A stretch of 64,000 bases of DNA from Actinoplanes teichomyceticus ATCC 31121 (GTDB taxonomy: Bacteria > Actinomycetota > Actinomycetes > Mycobacteriales > Micromonosporaceae): NCBI RefSeq assembly GCF_003711105.1, contig NZ_CP023865.1, positions 6,679,001-6,743,000 on the forward strand. Reading direction: 5' to 3'. The notes beneath the pieces were generated by a model. It searched no databases. It worked only from the letters and a program-made list of their open reading frames with translations, and was not told the origin of the DNA. The position numbers and the translations under genes were made by a program. Of the stretch, positions 37,273-45,279 are shown piece after piece; position 1 is the first letter of the stretch; each line of letters opens with the position of its first letter.

Positions 37273-37849
37273 CGCACGGTTCCCCTTCCGTTCTCACTGC
37301 GCATCGCGCGGTCATGACCATCGTGGATTCCGCCTCGCACCGCGCCCTACTTCATGTAACGCAGCAGTAAGCCCAGGCCCCCGATCCGGTGCCGGAAAAA
37401 TGCTGAAGAGCGACTGAGTGACGCGGGAACACCCTCGCACACCACGGAGATGATCTATGCCATGTCTACAGTAGAGAAGGCGGACGCGTCTACCCCCTTC
37501 CCGGTTCCGGAGTTCACGATTAAATGATCAAGTTAACTGCCCCCACAACCCGCCCCGGAGCCGGTATCATCCCTCTCACGCAGGCATCGGCAGGGGCAGC
37601 CGCATCGATGGCGACCGTGCTAACGTGCCAGCGGCGAGCCTAGATTTCCACCATGTAACACCAGGTCAGAGCGCACACGTCGACTCCCCGTCGGCGACGG
37701 CGCGAGACACCGGGCACCACCTTCGGCATCGACGCCACAGCGACCCGGCGAACCGGCGCATCATCCACGCCGCCGCTCGCTGTCAACGCATTTCCGCAAG
37801 CTGGCACATTGACGCGCCCACGGGGATACGAGGAGCTCGCAAACGCCAT
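37273..37849. promoter_or_regulatory. Divergent control region between biosynthetic operon and exporter genes
   Basis: About 577 bases, noticeably poorer in GC than the surroundings (for example TTAAATGATCAAGTTAACTG around 37520), separate the minus-strand biosynthetic operon from the plus-strand ABC genes. Both promoters should be here. A 21-25-codon ORF with a Shine-Dalgarno lies in the middle and is listed separately. I see no clear operator palindrome. Confidence 0.6.
37450..37527 (+). CDS. Candidate small ORF in the cluster's control region
   Basis: An ATG at 37450 directly after CGGAG, or an in-frame ATG at 37462, 12 bases after the GGAG box, opens a reading frame ending at TGA 37525-37527 (25 or 21 residues). 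From 37462 the peptide starts MSTVEKAD and ends PFPVPEFTIK. Its codons end in G or C only about two-thirds of the time, far less than in flanking genes, so it may be a chance frame in an AT-richer promoter. If translated it could be a leader peptide for the downstream exporter genes. Low confidence. Confidence 0.2.
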   Translation: MIYAMSTVEKADASTPFPVPEFTIK

Positions 37850-39616
37850 ATGGATAATCCGGACGGCCACGAGACATTCGGAAACAATGCGGACAGCCAT
37901 GCTTGGCTACCATTCTTCCGCAACCATTTCCGGATCAATCGCGGACGAATAGCACTGTTGGCGCTCCTGCTGCCGCTCGACGTCGCACGCCAGTTGCTGA
38001 CCCCGGAGATCCTGCGCCGGTTCATCGACGCGGCGACCGGCCACGTCCCGCAGTCGGCGGGCCGTCTGGTGGCGGTCTACTTCGCCCTGGTGGCGGCCGG
38101 GCTGGGCACGGCCACCCTGCTGACCAACGTCAGCGCCAAGCTGGCCTGGACGTCCACCAACGCCCTGCGGGACCGGATCGTGCGCAACATCCTGCACCAG
38201 CGGGCGTCCTTCTTCCACGACGCCGCGCCCGGCGAGCTGGTCGACCGGATCGACAACGACACCACCCGGCTGGGCTCGATCATGTCGAACCTGCTGCTCG
38301 ACCTGGCCGCGCAGACCCTTCTCGCGGTCGGCATCGTGGCGGCCCTGTTCCATCTGGACTGGCGGTTCGGCGCCCTCTTCCTGCCGTTCGCCGCGACGAT
38401 GCTGGCCCTGCTGCGACGGCAGGCCGGGCGGGCGCTGCCGCACATCGAGGCGCAGCGCCGGACCGAGGCCCGCATCCTGGGCGCCGTCGACGAGTGGACC
38501 ACCGGCGCCGAGGACCTGCGTACCGGCGGGGCCGTCACGCACGTGCGCCGCGCCCTGTGGGACCTGGCCCGGCTGGAGTACCGCACCGGGCGGGCCGCGG
38601 CCGCCGCCGGGGTCCGGTGGCCGGCCACCGTGCAGGCCCTGTCGGTGGTGAGCATCCTGCTCGCGCTCGCGCTCGGCATCTGGTTGCACCATCGCGGTTC
38701 CGCGACGGTGGGGACCGTGTTCGCCGCGCTCAGCTATGCCACGCTGATCCGCTTCCCGCTCACCCAGATCGCCAGCCGGATCCAGGAGGCGCAGGCCGCG
38801 GTGGTCAGCCTGCGCCGGGTACGCGCGCTGCTGGAGAACCCGCCCGACCACCGCGGTGGCGCCGAGCTGGCCGGGACCGGCCCCTACGACCTCGTCTTCG
38901 AGCACGTGACCTTCGCCTACGGCGACGGCCCCCGGGTTCTGGACGACGTCTCGTTCCGGCTGCCACCGGGAAAGACGCTCGGCGTCGTCGGGCGCACCGG
39001 CAGCGGCAAGTCGACACTGATCAAGCTGGCCTTCCACCACGTCGCCCCGACGGCGGGACAGATCCGGATCGGCGGGCAGGACCTGCACGCGCTCGACCGG
39101 CGGGCACTGCGCCGGGCGGTGGCCTACGTCCCGCAGGGCATCACCCTGTTCACCGGAACCCTGCGCGACAACCTCACCCTCTTCGCCCCGGGGCACGACG
39201 ACGCCGTCCTGGTCGCGGCGCTGCGGGAGGCGGGGCTGGGCCCGCTGCTGGAGTCCCTGCCCGACGGTCTCGACTCGCACCTCGACGCCGGGCGCAACGG
39301 CCTGTCGGTCGGCGAGGGCCAGATGCTCAACCTCGCGCGCGCCTTCCTCACCGAACCGGCCGTCGTGCTGCTGGACGAGCCGTCCGCCCAGATCGACCCG
39401 CACACCGAGCAGACCCTGCGCGAAGCGCTGCACCGGTTCGCCCGGGGCCGGACCGCGATCATCGTCTCGCACCGCCTGGCGGCGTTGCACCACGTCGACC
39501 GGATCCTGGTGCTGGAGAACGGCCGGGCGGTCGAGTACGGCGAGCCCGCGCGACTGCTCGCCGACGCGGACTCGGTCTTCGCCGGCCTGGTCGCCCAAGG
39601 ACAGCCCCCGGCATGA
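37850..39616 (+). CDS. Half-size ABC exporter, subunit 1 (TMD-NBD)
   Basis: A 588-residue fused membrane/ATPase protein with about six helices in residues 20-300 and a C-terminal ATPase domain. Walker A is GRTGSGKST, Walker B VVLLDEPSAQ keeps the catalytic glutamate, and the H-loop IVSHRL is intact, but the signature is LSVGEGQ instead of LSGGQ. The ATG at 37850 follows AGGAG by 14 bases. It forms an ATGA-coupled pair with the next gene, and the two probably make a heterodimer exporting the phosphoglycolipid or its intermediates; moenomycin clusters carry such a pair (MoeD5/MoeJ5). Confidence 0.88.
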   Translation: MDNPDGHETFGNNADSHAWLPFFRNHFRINRGRIALLALLLPLDVARQLLTPEILRRFIDAATGHVPQSAGRLVAVYFALVAAGLGTATLLTNVSAKLAWTSTNALRDRIVRNILHQRASFFHDAAPGELVDRIDNDTTRLGSIMSNLLLDLAAQTLLAVGIVAALFHLDWRFGALFLPFAATMLALLRRQAGRALPHIEAQRRTEARILGAVDEWTTGAEDLRTGGAVTHVRRALWDLARLEYRTGRAAAAAGVRWPATVQALSVVSILLALALGIWLHHRGSATVGTVFAALSYATLIRFPLTQIASRIQEAQAAVVSLRRVRALLENPPDHRGGAELAGTGPYDLVFEHVTFAYGDGPRVLDDVSFRLPPGKTLGVVGRTGSGKSTLIKLAFHHVAPTAGQIRIGGQDLHALDRRALRRAVAYVPQGITLFTGTLRDNLTLFAPGHDDAVLVAALREAGLGPLLESLPDGLDSHLDAGRNGLSVGEGQMLNLARAFLTEPAVVLLDEPSAQIDPHTEQTLREALHRFARGRTAIIVSHRLAALHHVDRILVLENGRAVEYGEPARLLADADSVFAGLVAQGQPPA

Positions 39617-41358
39617 TCACCCTGCGACGGTTCATCCGGCTCCTGCGCGGGCAGCACCGCGCCTACCTGTCGCTGGTCGGCGCGTGGACGCTGCTGCGGA
39701 TCGGCACGCTCGCGGTCGGCCTGCTGCTGCAGCGCGTCTTCGACGTCATCTCCGGCGAGGGCCGCGCCGGCCTCAATCCGTGGAGCGTGATCGCGGCCAT
39801 CGGCGGGATCGAGGCGGCCCGCCAGACCATCCAGTTCACCGCGGTCATCTCCCGGCTGGAACCCGGCATCGTCTTCCGCACCAAGGCGCTGCTCCGCGAC
39901 CAGCTGCTGACCGCCCGGCTGCGCGCCCCGGCCGGCCACGCCGACGACGGTCAGGTGCTCACCACCATGGGCAACGACGTGGAGGAGGTGAGCACGTTCG
40001 CCGCGTGGTCACCCGCGAACATCGCCCGGTGGCTGTTCGCGGTGGCGGCCATCGTCATCCTGATCACCGTCGACGTCGTCCTGGGCTCGGCGGTGCTGCT
40101 GCTCCTGCTGCTGCTGGCCGTGGTCGTCCGGTTGCTGCACGGGCGGTACCGCACCTACCGGCACGCCGGCGTGGCGGCGACCGCGCGGGTGCGCGGCGGC
40201 CTCCGCGACGCCGTCGCCGGCGTGGCCGTCATCCAGGCGGCGCACGCCGAGGAGCATGTCCGTGCCCACCTCTTCCGCCTCGGCCAGGCCCGGCGCCAGG
40301 CGGCCGTGGTGGAGGAGACCTACGGGTCCCTGCAGCAGAACATCGTCGCCAACGTCGCGCCGCTGGGCACCGGGCTGGTCCTGCTGGTGGCGGCCCAGGG
40401 CCTGCGCGACGGCACGCTGACCGTGGGCGACATCGCGCTCTTCGGCTACTACCTGCAGATGCTCACCGAAGCGCTCGCCTCGCTGGGCATGCTGGTGGTC
40501 CGCCTCCAGCGCCTCGGCATCTCCCTGGACCGGATGTATCGCAGCAGCCCGGACGGGCTGGTCGGCCGGCGGGTCGATCTGGCGGCCGAGCAGCCGTCCG
40601 GCCCGCCGCCCGGCGCCGATCCGCCGCCGGCCGGGGAACTGCGCGAACTCACCGTACGGTCGCTGTCCTACCGGGCCGGCGAGGGCGGCCCCCAGGTGAC
40701 GGGCGTGTCGTTCACCGTGACCCCCGGTTCGTTGACCGTCGTCACCGGACGGGTGGGCGCGGGCAAGACGACCCTGCTCCGCGCCCTTCTCGGGCTGGTC
40801 GGCCCGGTCGAGGGCGAGATCCTCTGGAACGGCCGGGCGATCCCCCCGGACGCCCTGGCGCCGCCGCGGTGCGCTTACGTGCCGCAGGTCCCCCGCCTGT
40901 TCACCGGCACCCTGCGGGACAACATCCTGCTCGGCGTGAGCGGCACCGGGGCGGACCTGGCACGGGTGGTCCGGCTGGCCCGGCTGGAGGCCGACCTGGA
41001 GACGATGCCCCAGGGGCTGGGCACCTCGATCGGGCCCGGCGGGCTGCGCCTGTCCGGTGGGCAGTTGCAGCGGGTCGCCATCGCCCGGGCGCTGGTCCGC
41101 CGGCCCGCGATCGTCGTGCTCGACGACGGGTCCAGCGCACTCGACGGTCGTACCGAAGGGGAGCTCTTCGACGAGTTGCGGCGCGACGGCGCGACCGTGG
41201 TGGCGGTGTCCCACCGCCGGCGGCTGCTGGAGTCGGCGGACCGGATCGTCCTGCTCGAGCAGGGCGCCATGACCGGGTCGGGAAGCCTGGCGCAGCTGCT
41301 CGCCGGCAGCCCGGTGATGCGGTCGCTGTGGGCCGGTCACGCCGAGCCGCGCGCCTGA
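39613..41358 (+). CDS. Half-size ABC exporter, subunit 2 (TMD-NBD)
   Basis: A 581-residue partner of the preceding exporter. About six helices, then an ATPase domain with Walker A GRVGAGKTT and canonical signature LSGGQ. Walker B reads VVLDDGSSALD, so the catalytic glutamate is replaced by aspartate. A Pro-rich linker (about residues 330-345) joins the halves. Combined with subunit 1, one composite ATP site would be fully consensus and the other doubly degenerate, as in asymmetric heterodimeric exporters. The 3' end overlaps the convergent deacetylase gene by 22 bases. Confidence 0.88.
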   Translation: MITLRRFIRLLRGQHRAYLSLVGAWTLLRIGTLAVGLLLQRVFDVISGEGRAGLNPWSVIAAIGGIEAARQTIQFTAVISRLEPGIVFRTKALLRDQLLTARLRAPAGHADDGQVLTTMGNDVEEVSTFAAWSPANIARWLFAVAAIVILITVDVVLGSAVLLLLLLLAVVVRLLHGRYRTYRHAGVAATARVRGGLRDAVAGVAVIQAAHAEEHVRAHLFRLGQARRQAAVVEETYGSLQQNIVANVAPLGTGLVLLVAAQGLRDGTLTVGDIALFGYYLQMLTEALASLGMLVVRLQRLGISLDRMYRSSPDGLVGRRVDLAAEQPSGPPPGADPPPAGELRELTVRSLSYRAGEGGPQVTGVSFTVTPGSLTVVTGRVGAGKTTLLRALLGLVGPVEGEILWNGRAIPPDALAPPRCAYVPQVPRLFTGTLRDNILLGVSGTGADLARVVRLARLEADLETMPQGLGTSIGPGGLRLSGGQLQRVAIARALVRRPAIVVLDDGSSALDGRTEGELFDELRRDGATVVAVSHRRRLLESADRIVLLEQGAMTGSGSLAQLLAGSPVMRSLWAGHAEPRA

Positions 41359-42110
41359 GCCCGGCCCGCCTCAGCGATCAGCTCCGAGACGGTGACCAGA
41401 TCGAAGCCCTGTTCCAGCAGGCCGTCGACGATGCCGGGCAGCGCGGCCCGGGTGGCGGCGTTGGCCTGGTCCATCGGGTGCAGCAGGATCAGCGATCCGG
41501 GCCGTACGCCGGCCAGGGTCCGGGCGACGATGACGCCGGCGTCCGCCGCGGGACCCGGCGCGGTCTCCGGCTCGACATCCCAGGTGACCATGGGGCGGCC
41601 GGTGCGGTGCAGGTGGCGCGGCAGTCCCAGCAGCTTCGCGCAGTTGGGCGGCCGGAACAGGATCGGACCGGTCTGCCCGGCGCGGCGCAGCGCGTCATCG
41701 GTGCGCCGGATCTCCGTGGCGATGGTGTCCGCTCGCATGAACAGCATCCGGCGGTGGGAGTAGCTGTGGTTGGCCAGCTCGTGACCGTCGGCCCGGATCG
41801 CGGCGACGAGTTCCGGGTGCGCCTCGACGTCCCGGCCGACCAGGAAGAAGGTGGCCCGTACCCGCCGCCGGCGCAGCACGTCGAGGATCTCGTGGCAGTG
41901 CTCCGGATACGGCCCGTCGTCCAGGGTCAGGGCGGCCACCCGGCGCCCGGCCGGCACCCGGCGCAGGGCGCGACCGTAGAGATGCCAGCGACGCGATTTG
42001 ACGAGCGCCCGGAAGCCCGCGGCGCCGGCCGCGACCCCGGCGGCCACCACCGCGACTGCTGTCCCCCGAGCCATCGTCGGACGATATTCCAGATCGGACA
42101 GCCCGGCCAC
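41337..42110 (-). CDS. Polysaccharide deacetylase (NodB homology), membrane-anchored
   Basis: A 257-residue carbohydrate esterase family 4 protein. A short N-terminal hydrophobic segment (AVAVVAAGVAAGAAGFRAL) acts as signal or anchor. The NodB domain has the catalytic TLDDGP (about residues 62-67), metal-binding HSYSH, and LFRPPNC, with a later LLHPMD. The start may instead be the in-frame ATG at 42074, just before the hydrophobic segment. It could deacetylate peptidoglycan or an N-acetyl sugar on the neighbouring glycolipid. Convergent, and overlapping the ABC gene by 22 bases. Confidence 0.85.
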   Translation of the reverse strand: MAGLSDLEYRPTMARGTAVAVVAAGVAAGAAGFRALVKSRRWHLYGRALRRVPAGRRVAALTLDDGPYPEHCHEILDVLRRRRVRATFFLVGRDVEAHPELVAAIRADGHELANHSYSHRRMLFMRADTIATEIRRTDDALRRAGQTGPILFRPPNCAKLLGLPRHLHRTGRPMVTWDVEPETAPGPAADAGVIVARTLAGVRPGSLILLHPMDQANAATRAALPGIVDGLLEQGFDLVTVSELIAEAGRAQARGSA

Positions 42111-42404
42111 CCCACGTCCGGTGGCGCTCGGCCGGCCCGACCTGGGTCGCCGGAAATGTTACATCTATGTACCTCGATCCCGCACGGTGGCCGCGCGCCC
42201 GCATCGCGACCGGAGGCACCATCCGGCCAGCTCACGGCCCCGCCCGGAGGGACACCGCGGGACATGGCGGCCCGCAGGGGCCAGAATCGCTCACCACGAG
42301 AGAGATCTTCGTCACATTGATCTTATCGATGGTGATACATAGTTTTCACTCGCGGCAACGGCCTGGTTGCTGCCCGCATGCACCACCAGTCACGGGAGGT
42401 CCAC

Positions 42405-42731
42405 ATGGTCAAGAAGATGCTCGCCGTCGGAACGGCAGTCACGGCAGGACTGATGGGGGCCGCGGTCGTGGCGGTGCAGCCCGCCTCCGCCGCCACCTGC
42501 ATCATGAACCCCACCTGGGCCTCCACGTGGACCCGGTCGAAGACCGGCACCGGCTGCAGCGGTGTCACCACGCAGGCCCGGATCGACCGGTACGCCAGCA
42601 GCACCGTCCACACCTACACCGGCGGCTGGTCGACCAACTCGTACGTCTCGGCCAGCAACGGCACCAACGCCGGCAACGCGTGGCGGACCACCTCCACGGA
42701 CGGGACCGTCTCCGCCTGGCACTGGCTGTAA
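42405..42731 (+). CDS. Small secreted protein of unknown function
   Basis: A 108-residue exported protein with a GGGAGG box at 42394-42399. The signal peptide MVKKMLAVGTAVTAGL... ends at a likely cleavage site ASA|AT near residue 30. The mature 79 residues contain two cysteines (CIMNPTW and TGTGCSG), many Ser/Thr/Trp and end in AWHWL. It is followed by a strong hairpin, so it is monocistronic. No recognised family. The upstream 290 bases are non-coding and include an AT-richer stretch at about 42310-42350 that probably contains the promoter. Confidence 0.7.
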   Translation: MVKKMLAVGTAVTAGLMGAAVVAVQPASAATCIMNPTWASTWTRSKTGTGCSGVTTQARIDRYASSTVHTYTGGWSTNSYVSASNGTNAGNAWRTTSTDGTVSAWHWL

Positions 42732-42750
42732 GCAGATAGGCCGGCTCCTT

Positions 42751-42784
42751 CGGCGGCGTGGCTGGACAAGCGGCCACGCCGCCG
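42751..42784 (+). terminator. Strong hairpin terminator
   Basis: CGGCGGCGTGGC (42751-42762) pairs perfectly with GCCACGCCGCCG (42773-42784) across a 10-base loop, 20 bases after the stop codon of the small secreted protein. Confidence 0.8.
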
Positions 42785-42986
42785 GTTCGTACCCGGCTCA
42801 CCGCACGCCACACCGGCCGACCGAAGACGACCGGGCCGGGTGTGCGGATCGGGGGCCGGGAATTCCGCCGTACAGGTAGACGGCTTGCTATCCTTCCCCG
42901 GCTCGCCCGGTCGCGCGTCGGTCCGTACGCGCGAATCCCGTGCAGGTCGAGGCGCGCCCCAATGTGGTTACTGGGAGTTGACTCGC

Positions 42987-43550
42987 ATGAAAGCCCGTTC
43001 CATAACCCTCTTCGGCGGCACGCTGGTCGCGCTCCTCGCCGCCACTTCCGGGTGCGGCGGCTCCGATGAGAAGGTGTCCTCCAAGGACCCCTATGCCGCC
43101 GAGGTCCGGCAGGCGCAGCAGCAGGCGAAGACCGATTTTGAACGCCAAGTGCTCGCCGACGGCGCCGTCACGAAGGCGGAGTTCGACGAGGCGGTGCAGC
43201 GGTATGTCAAGTGCGCCAAGGACCGTGGCGTGGAGATCGAGCCGATCGCGGTGGGCGGCTACTACAACTACCGGACCGTCAAGTCGGACGAGTCGGAGGC
43301 GGTCAGCACGGAATGCGGCACCGGGACCACCCGGCTGATCGAGCCGCTGTATGTGGACCGGCTGATGAATCCGGAGAAGAAGGATATGGACGAGTTGACG
43401 CTCGCCTGCCTGCGAAAGAATGGCGTGGTGCCGGACGGCTACACGGTCGAGCAGTTCAAGAAAGCCGCGGAGCAGGGATTCTCCGGCGCGCCTTTCGATC
43501 CGGACGGCGCGAAGTTCCAGGCCTGCATGGCCAACCCCAGTCTGGGATAG
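42987..43550 (+). CDS. Putative lipoprotein of unknown function
   Basis: A 187-residue protein with a GGGAG box before the ATG at 42987. The N-terminus is a lipoprotein signal: hydrophobic ITLFGGTLVALLAATSG followed by the lipobox cysteine in SGCGGS (about residue 23). The mature part contains three further widely spaced cysteines and a charged helical middle. It sits 62 bases upstream of an adaptor/ABC efflux operon and is co-oriented, a common actinobacterial arrangement in which the lipoprotein is an accessory sensor or binding factor. Specific role unknown. Confidence 0.75.
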   Translation: MKARSITLFGGTLVALLAATSGCGGSDEKVSSKDPYAAEVRQAQQQAKTDFERQVLADGAVTKAEFDEAVQRYVKCAKDRGVEIEPIAVGGYYNYRTVKSDESEAVSTECGTGTTRLIEPLYVDRLMNPEKKDMDELTLACLRKNGVVPDGYTVEQFKKAAEQGFSGAPFDPDGAKFQACMANPSLG

Positions 43551-43612
43551 CGTCAGCCGGCTACGGCGGCCGTTCGTACACATCGGTTCCACTCTTTCGT
43601 GAACGGGAAAGC

Positions 43613-44692
43613 ATGAGCGACTCGGGCAAGCACGGAAACCGGCGGCGCGGCACGATGCCGCTGTTGTCCTGGGGCGCTCTGGGCGTACTGGGCGTCACCC
43701 TGTCGGCCGCGGCGGCCCTCGGCGCCTTCGCCCTCACCCAGCGGTCCGCGACGCCGGCCGCGCTCGCGGAGAGCGGCGACGACGCCGTGCTCCGGTCCAC
43801 CCCGACCCGGGTCGACGACCGGCGTCGGATCGAGCTGGTTCCCGACCTGCGCCCCGCGGTGGCCGGCAGAGCGCCGCGTGCCGGCACGCTGACCACCTTC
43901 ACGTGCACGCCGGGCCGCACCGTCCGGACCGGGTCGGTGCTCGCCTCCGTCGACGGCAAGGACCTCCTGGCGATCTCCACGAGCGTGCCCCTCTGGCGGG
44001 ATCTGAGCCCCGGGGTCAGCGGCGCCGACGTCACCGCGCTGCAGAAGGCGCTCCGGAAACTGCGTCCGGAACTCGTGGTGACCCGGCGCTACGACACGCA
44101 GACCCGCAGAGCGCTCGGCGAGATCTACGCGAAGGCCGGACTGGACCGCGCTCAGACGACGCTGCGGCGGGACTCGGTCATCTGGCTAGCGCCCGGCGCC
44201 ACCCGGATCGCGTCCTGCAACGCCGGCCTGGGCCAGCAGGTCAACGCCGGGCAGGAGCTGTTCGTCATGGAACGGACCGTCCGATCGTTCCGGGTCAAGA
44301 CCGTCCCCGACGACCTGGTCGCCGGGGCGCGGCGGCTCACCCTCGAAAAGGCGAAGGTGAACCTGAAAGGGCTGGGCGCGATAGCCGAGCCCGCCGACGT
44401 CGCCAGGCTGGCCCGGACCGCGGCGTTCCGTTCCTGGCTGGACTCCGGCGGCAAGACGCCGATCACCGCCGACCTCGCGTTGACCCGGGAGATCCTGGCC
44501 CTTCCGGTGCCGGCGACCGCGGTCGTCAGCCCGCCGGGTGGCGGCACCTGCCTGACTCTCACCGACGGCAACAAGCTGGGCGTCACCATCGTCACCTCGT
44601 CCATGGGCCGCAGCCTGGTCACCTGGGACCGGATCACGGCCGCGCCGGTGTCGGTGGTCACCTCGGTCGAAGCCGACGAGACATGCGACTAG
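43613..44692 (+). CDS. Membrane-anchored adaptor with peptidoglycan-binding domain (efflux-associated)
   Basis: A 359-residue protein with one N-terminal transmembrane segment (about residues 17-42) and an extracytoplasmic remainder. A PG_binding_1-type domain is visible at PGVSGADVTALQKALRKL followed by YDTQTRRALGEIYAKAGL. Flanking beta-rich segments resemble periplasmic-adaptor (HlyD/MacA-like) lobes. In Gram-positive bacteria such proteins are encoded with LolD/MacB-type ABC systems, as here: the ATPase gene starts inside its 3' end. It probably links the permease to the cell wall. Confidence 0.8.
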   Translation: MSDSGKHGNRRRGTMPLLSWGALGVLGVTLSAAAALGAFALTQRSATPAALAESGDDAVLRSTPTRVDDRRRIELVPDLRPAVAGRAPRAGTLTTFTCTPGRTVRTGSVLASVDGKDLLAISTSVPLWRDLSPGVSGADVTALQKALRKLRPELVVTRRYDTQTRRALGEIYAKAGLDRAQTTLRRDSVIWLAPGATRIASCNAGLGQQVNAGQELFVMERTVRSFRVKTVPDDLVAGARRLTLEKAKVNLKGLGAIAEPADVARLARTAAFRSWLDSGGKTPITADLALTREILALPVPATAVVSPPGGGTCLTLTDGNKLGVTIVTSSMGRSLVTWDRITAAPVSVVTSVEADETCD

Positions 44693-45279
44693 AAGCCGAG
44701 AAGCTCGGCCACAGCTTCGGCGATGTGGTGATCTTCCAGGACGTCAGCTTCGCGATCGACTCCGGCGAGATGGTCGCGCTGCGCGGCCCCTCCGGCTCGG
44801 GCAAGAGCACGCTGCTGAGCATCCTGTCCGGTTCGGTGACGCCCACCCGGGGACGGGTGATCCGGGCCGGCGACTGTCGCGTCGGCTGGGTCTTCCAGAA
44901 TCCGCACGGGGTCTCCCGCCGTACCGTGCTCGACCATGTGGTCCTGCCGTTGCTGGCCCGAGGCGCGCGGCGCGCCGAGGCCGAGCGCACCGCGCGGGGC
45001 GTGCTCGCGGAGTTCCGCCTCGGCGAGCTCACCGACAGCCCGTTCCGGTCGCTGTCCGGCGGCGAGGCGCAGCGCCTGATGCTCGCCCGGGCCCTGACCT
45101 CGTCGCCGGACCTGCTCCTCGTCGACGAGCCGACCGCCCAGCTCGACCCGGTCAGCGCCGCCACCGTCGTGCAGGTGCTCGGCAGCCTCCGGGACAGGGG
45201 CGTGATGGTCCTCGTGGCGACCCACGACGACCGGGTCGGCGAAGCCTGCACCAGAAGCATTCACATGGGGAACCGATGA
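44683..45279 (+). CDS. ABC transporter ATP-binding protein, LolD/MacB type
   Basis: A 198-residue compact ATPase. Walker A is GPSGSGKST, Walker B LLLVDEPTAQLD, the signature LSGGEAQR, and the H-loop VATHDD. It begins 10 bases before the adaptor's stop and overlaps the permease gene by ATGA, defining an adaptor-ATPase-permease operon of the macrolide/peptide efflux class. Confidence 0.9.
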   Translation: MRLEAEKLGHSFGDVVIFQDVSFAIDSGEMVALRGPSGSGKSTLLSILSGSVTPTRGRVIRAGDCRVGWVFQNPHGVSRRTVLDHVVLPLLARGARRAEAERTARGVLAEFRLGELTDSPFRSLSGGEAQRLMLARALTSSPDLLLVDEPTAQLDPVSAATVVQVLGSLRDRGVMVLVATHDDRVGEACTRSIHMGNR

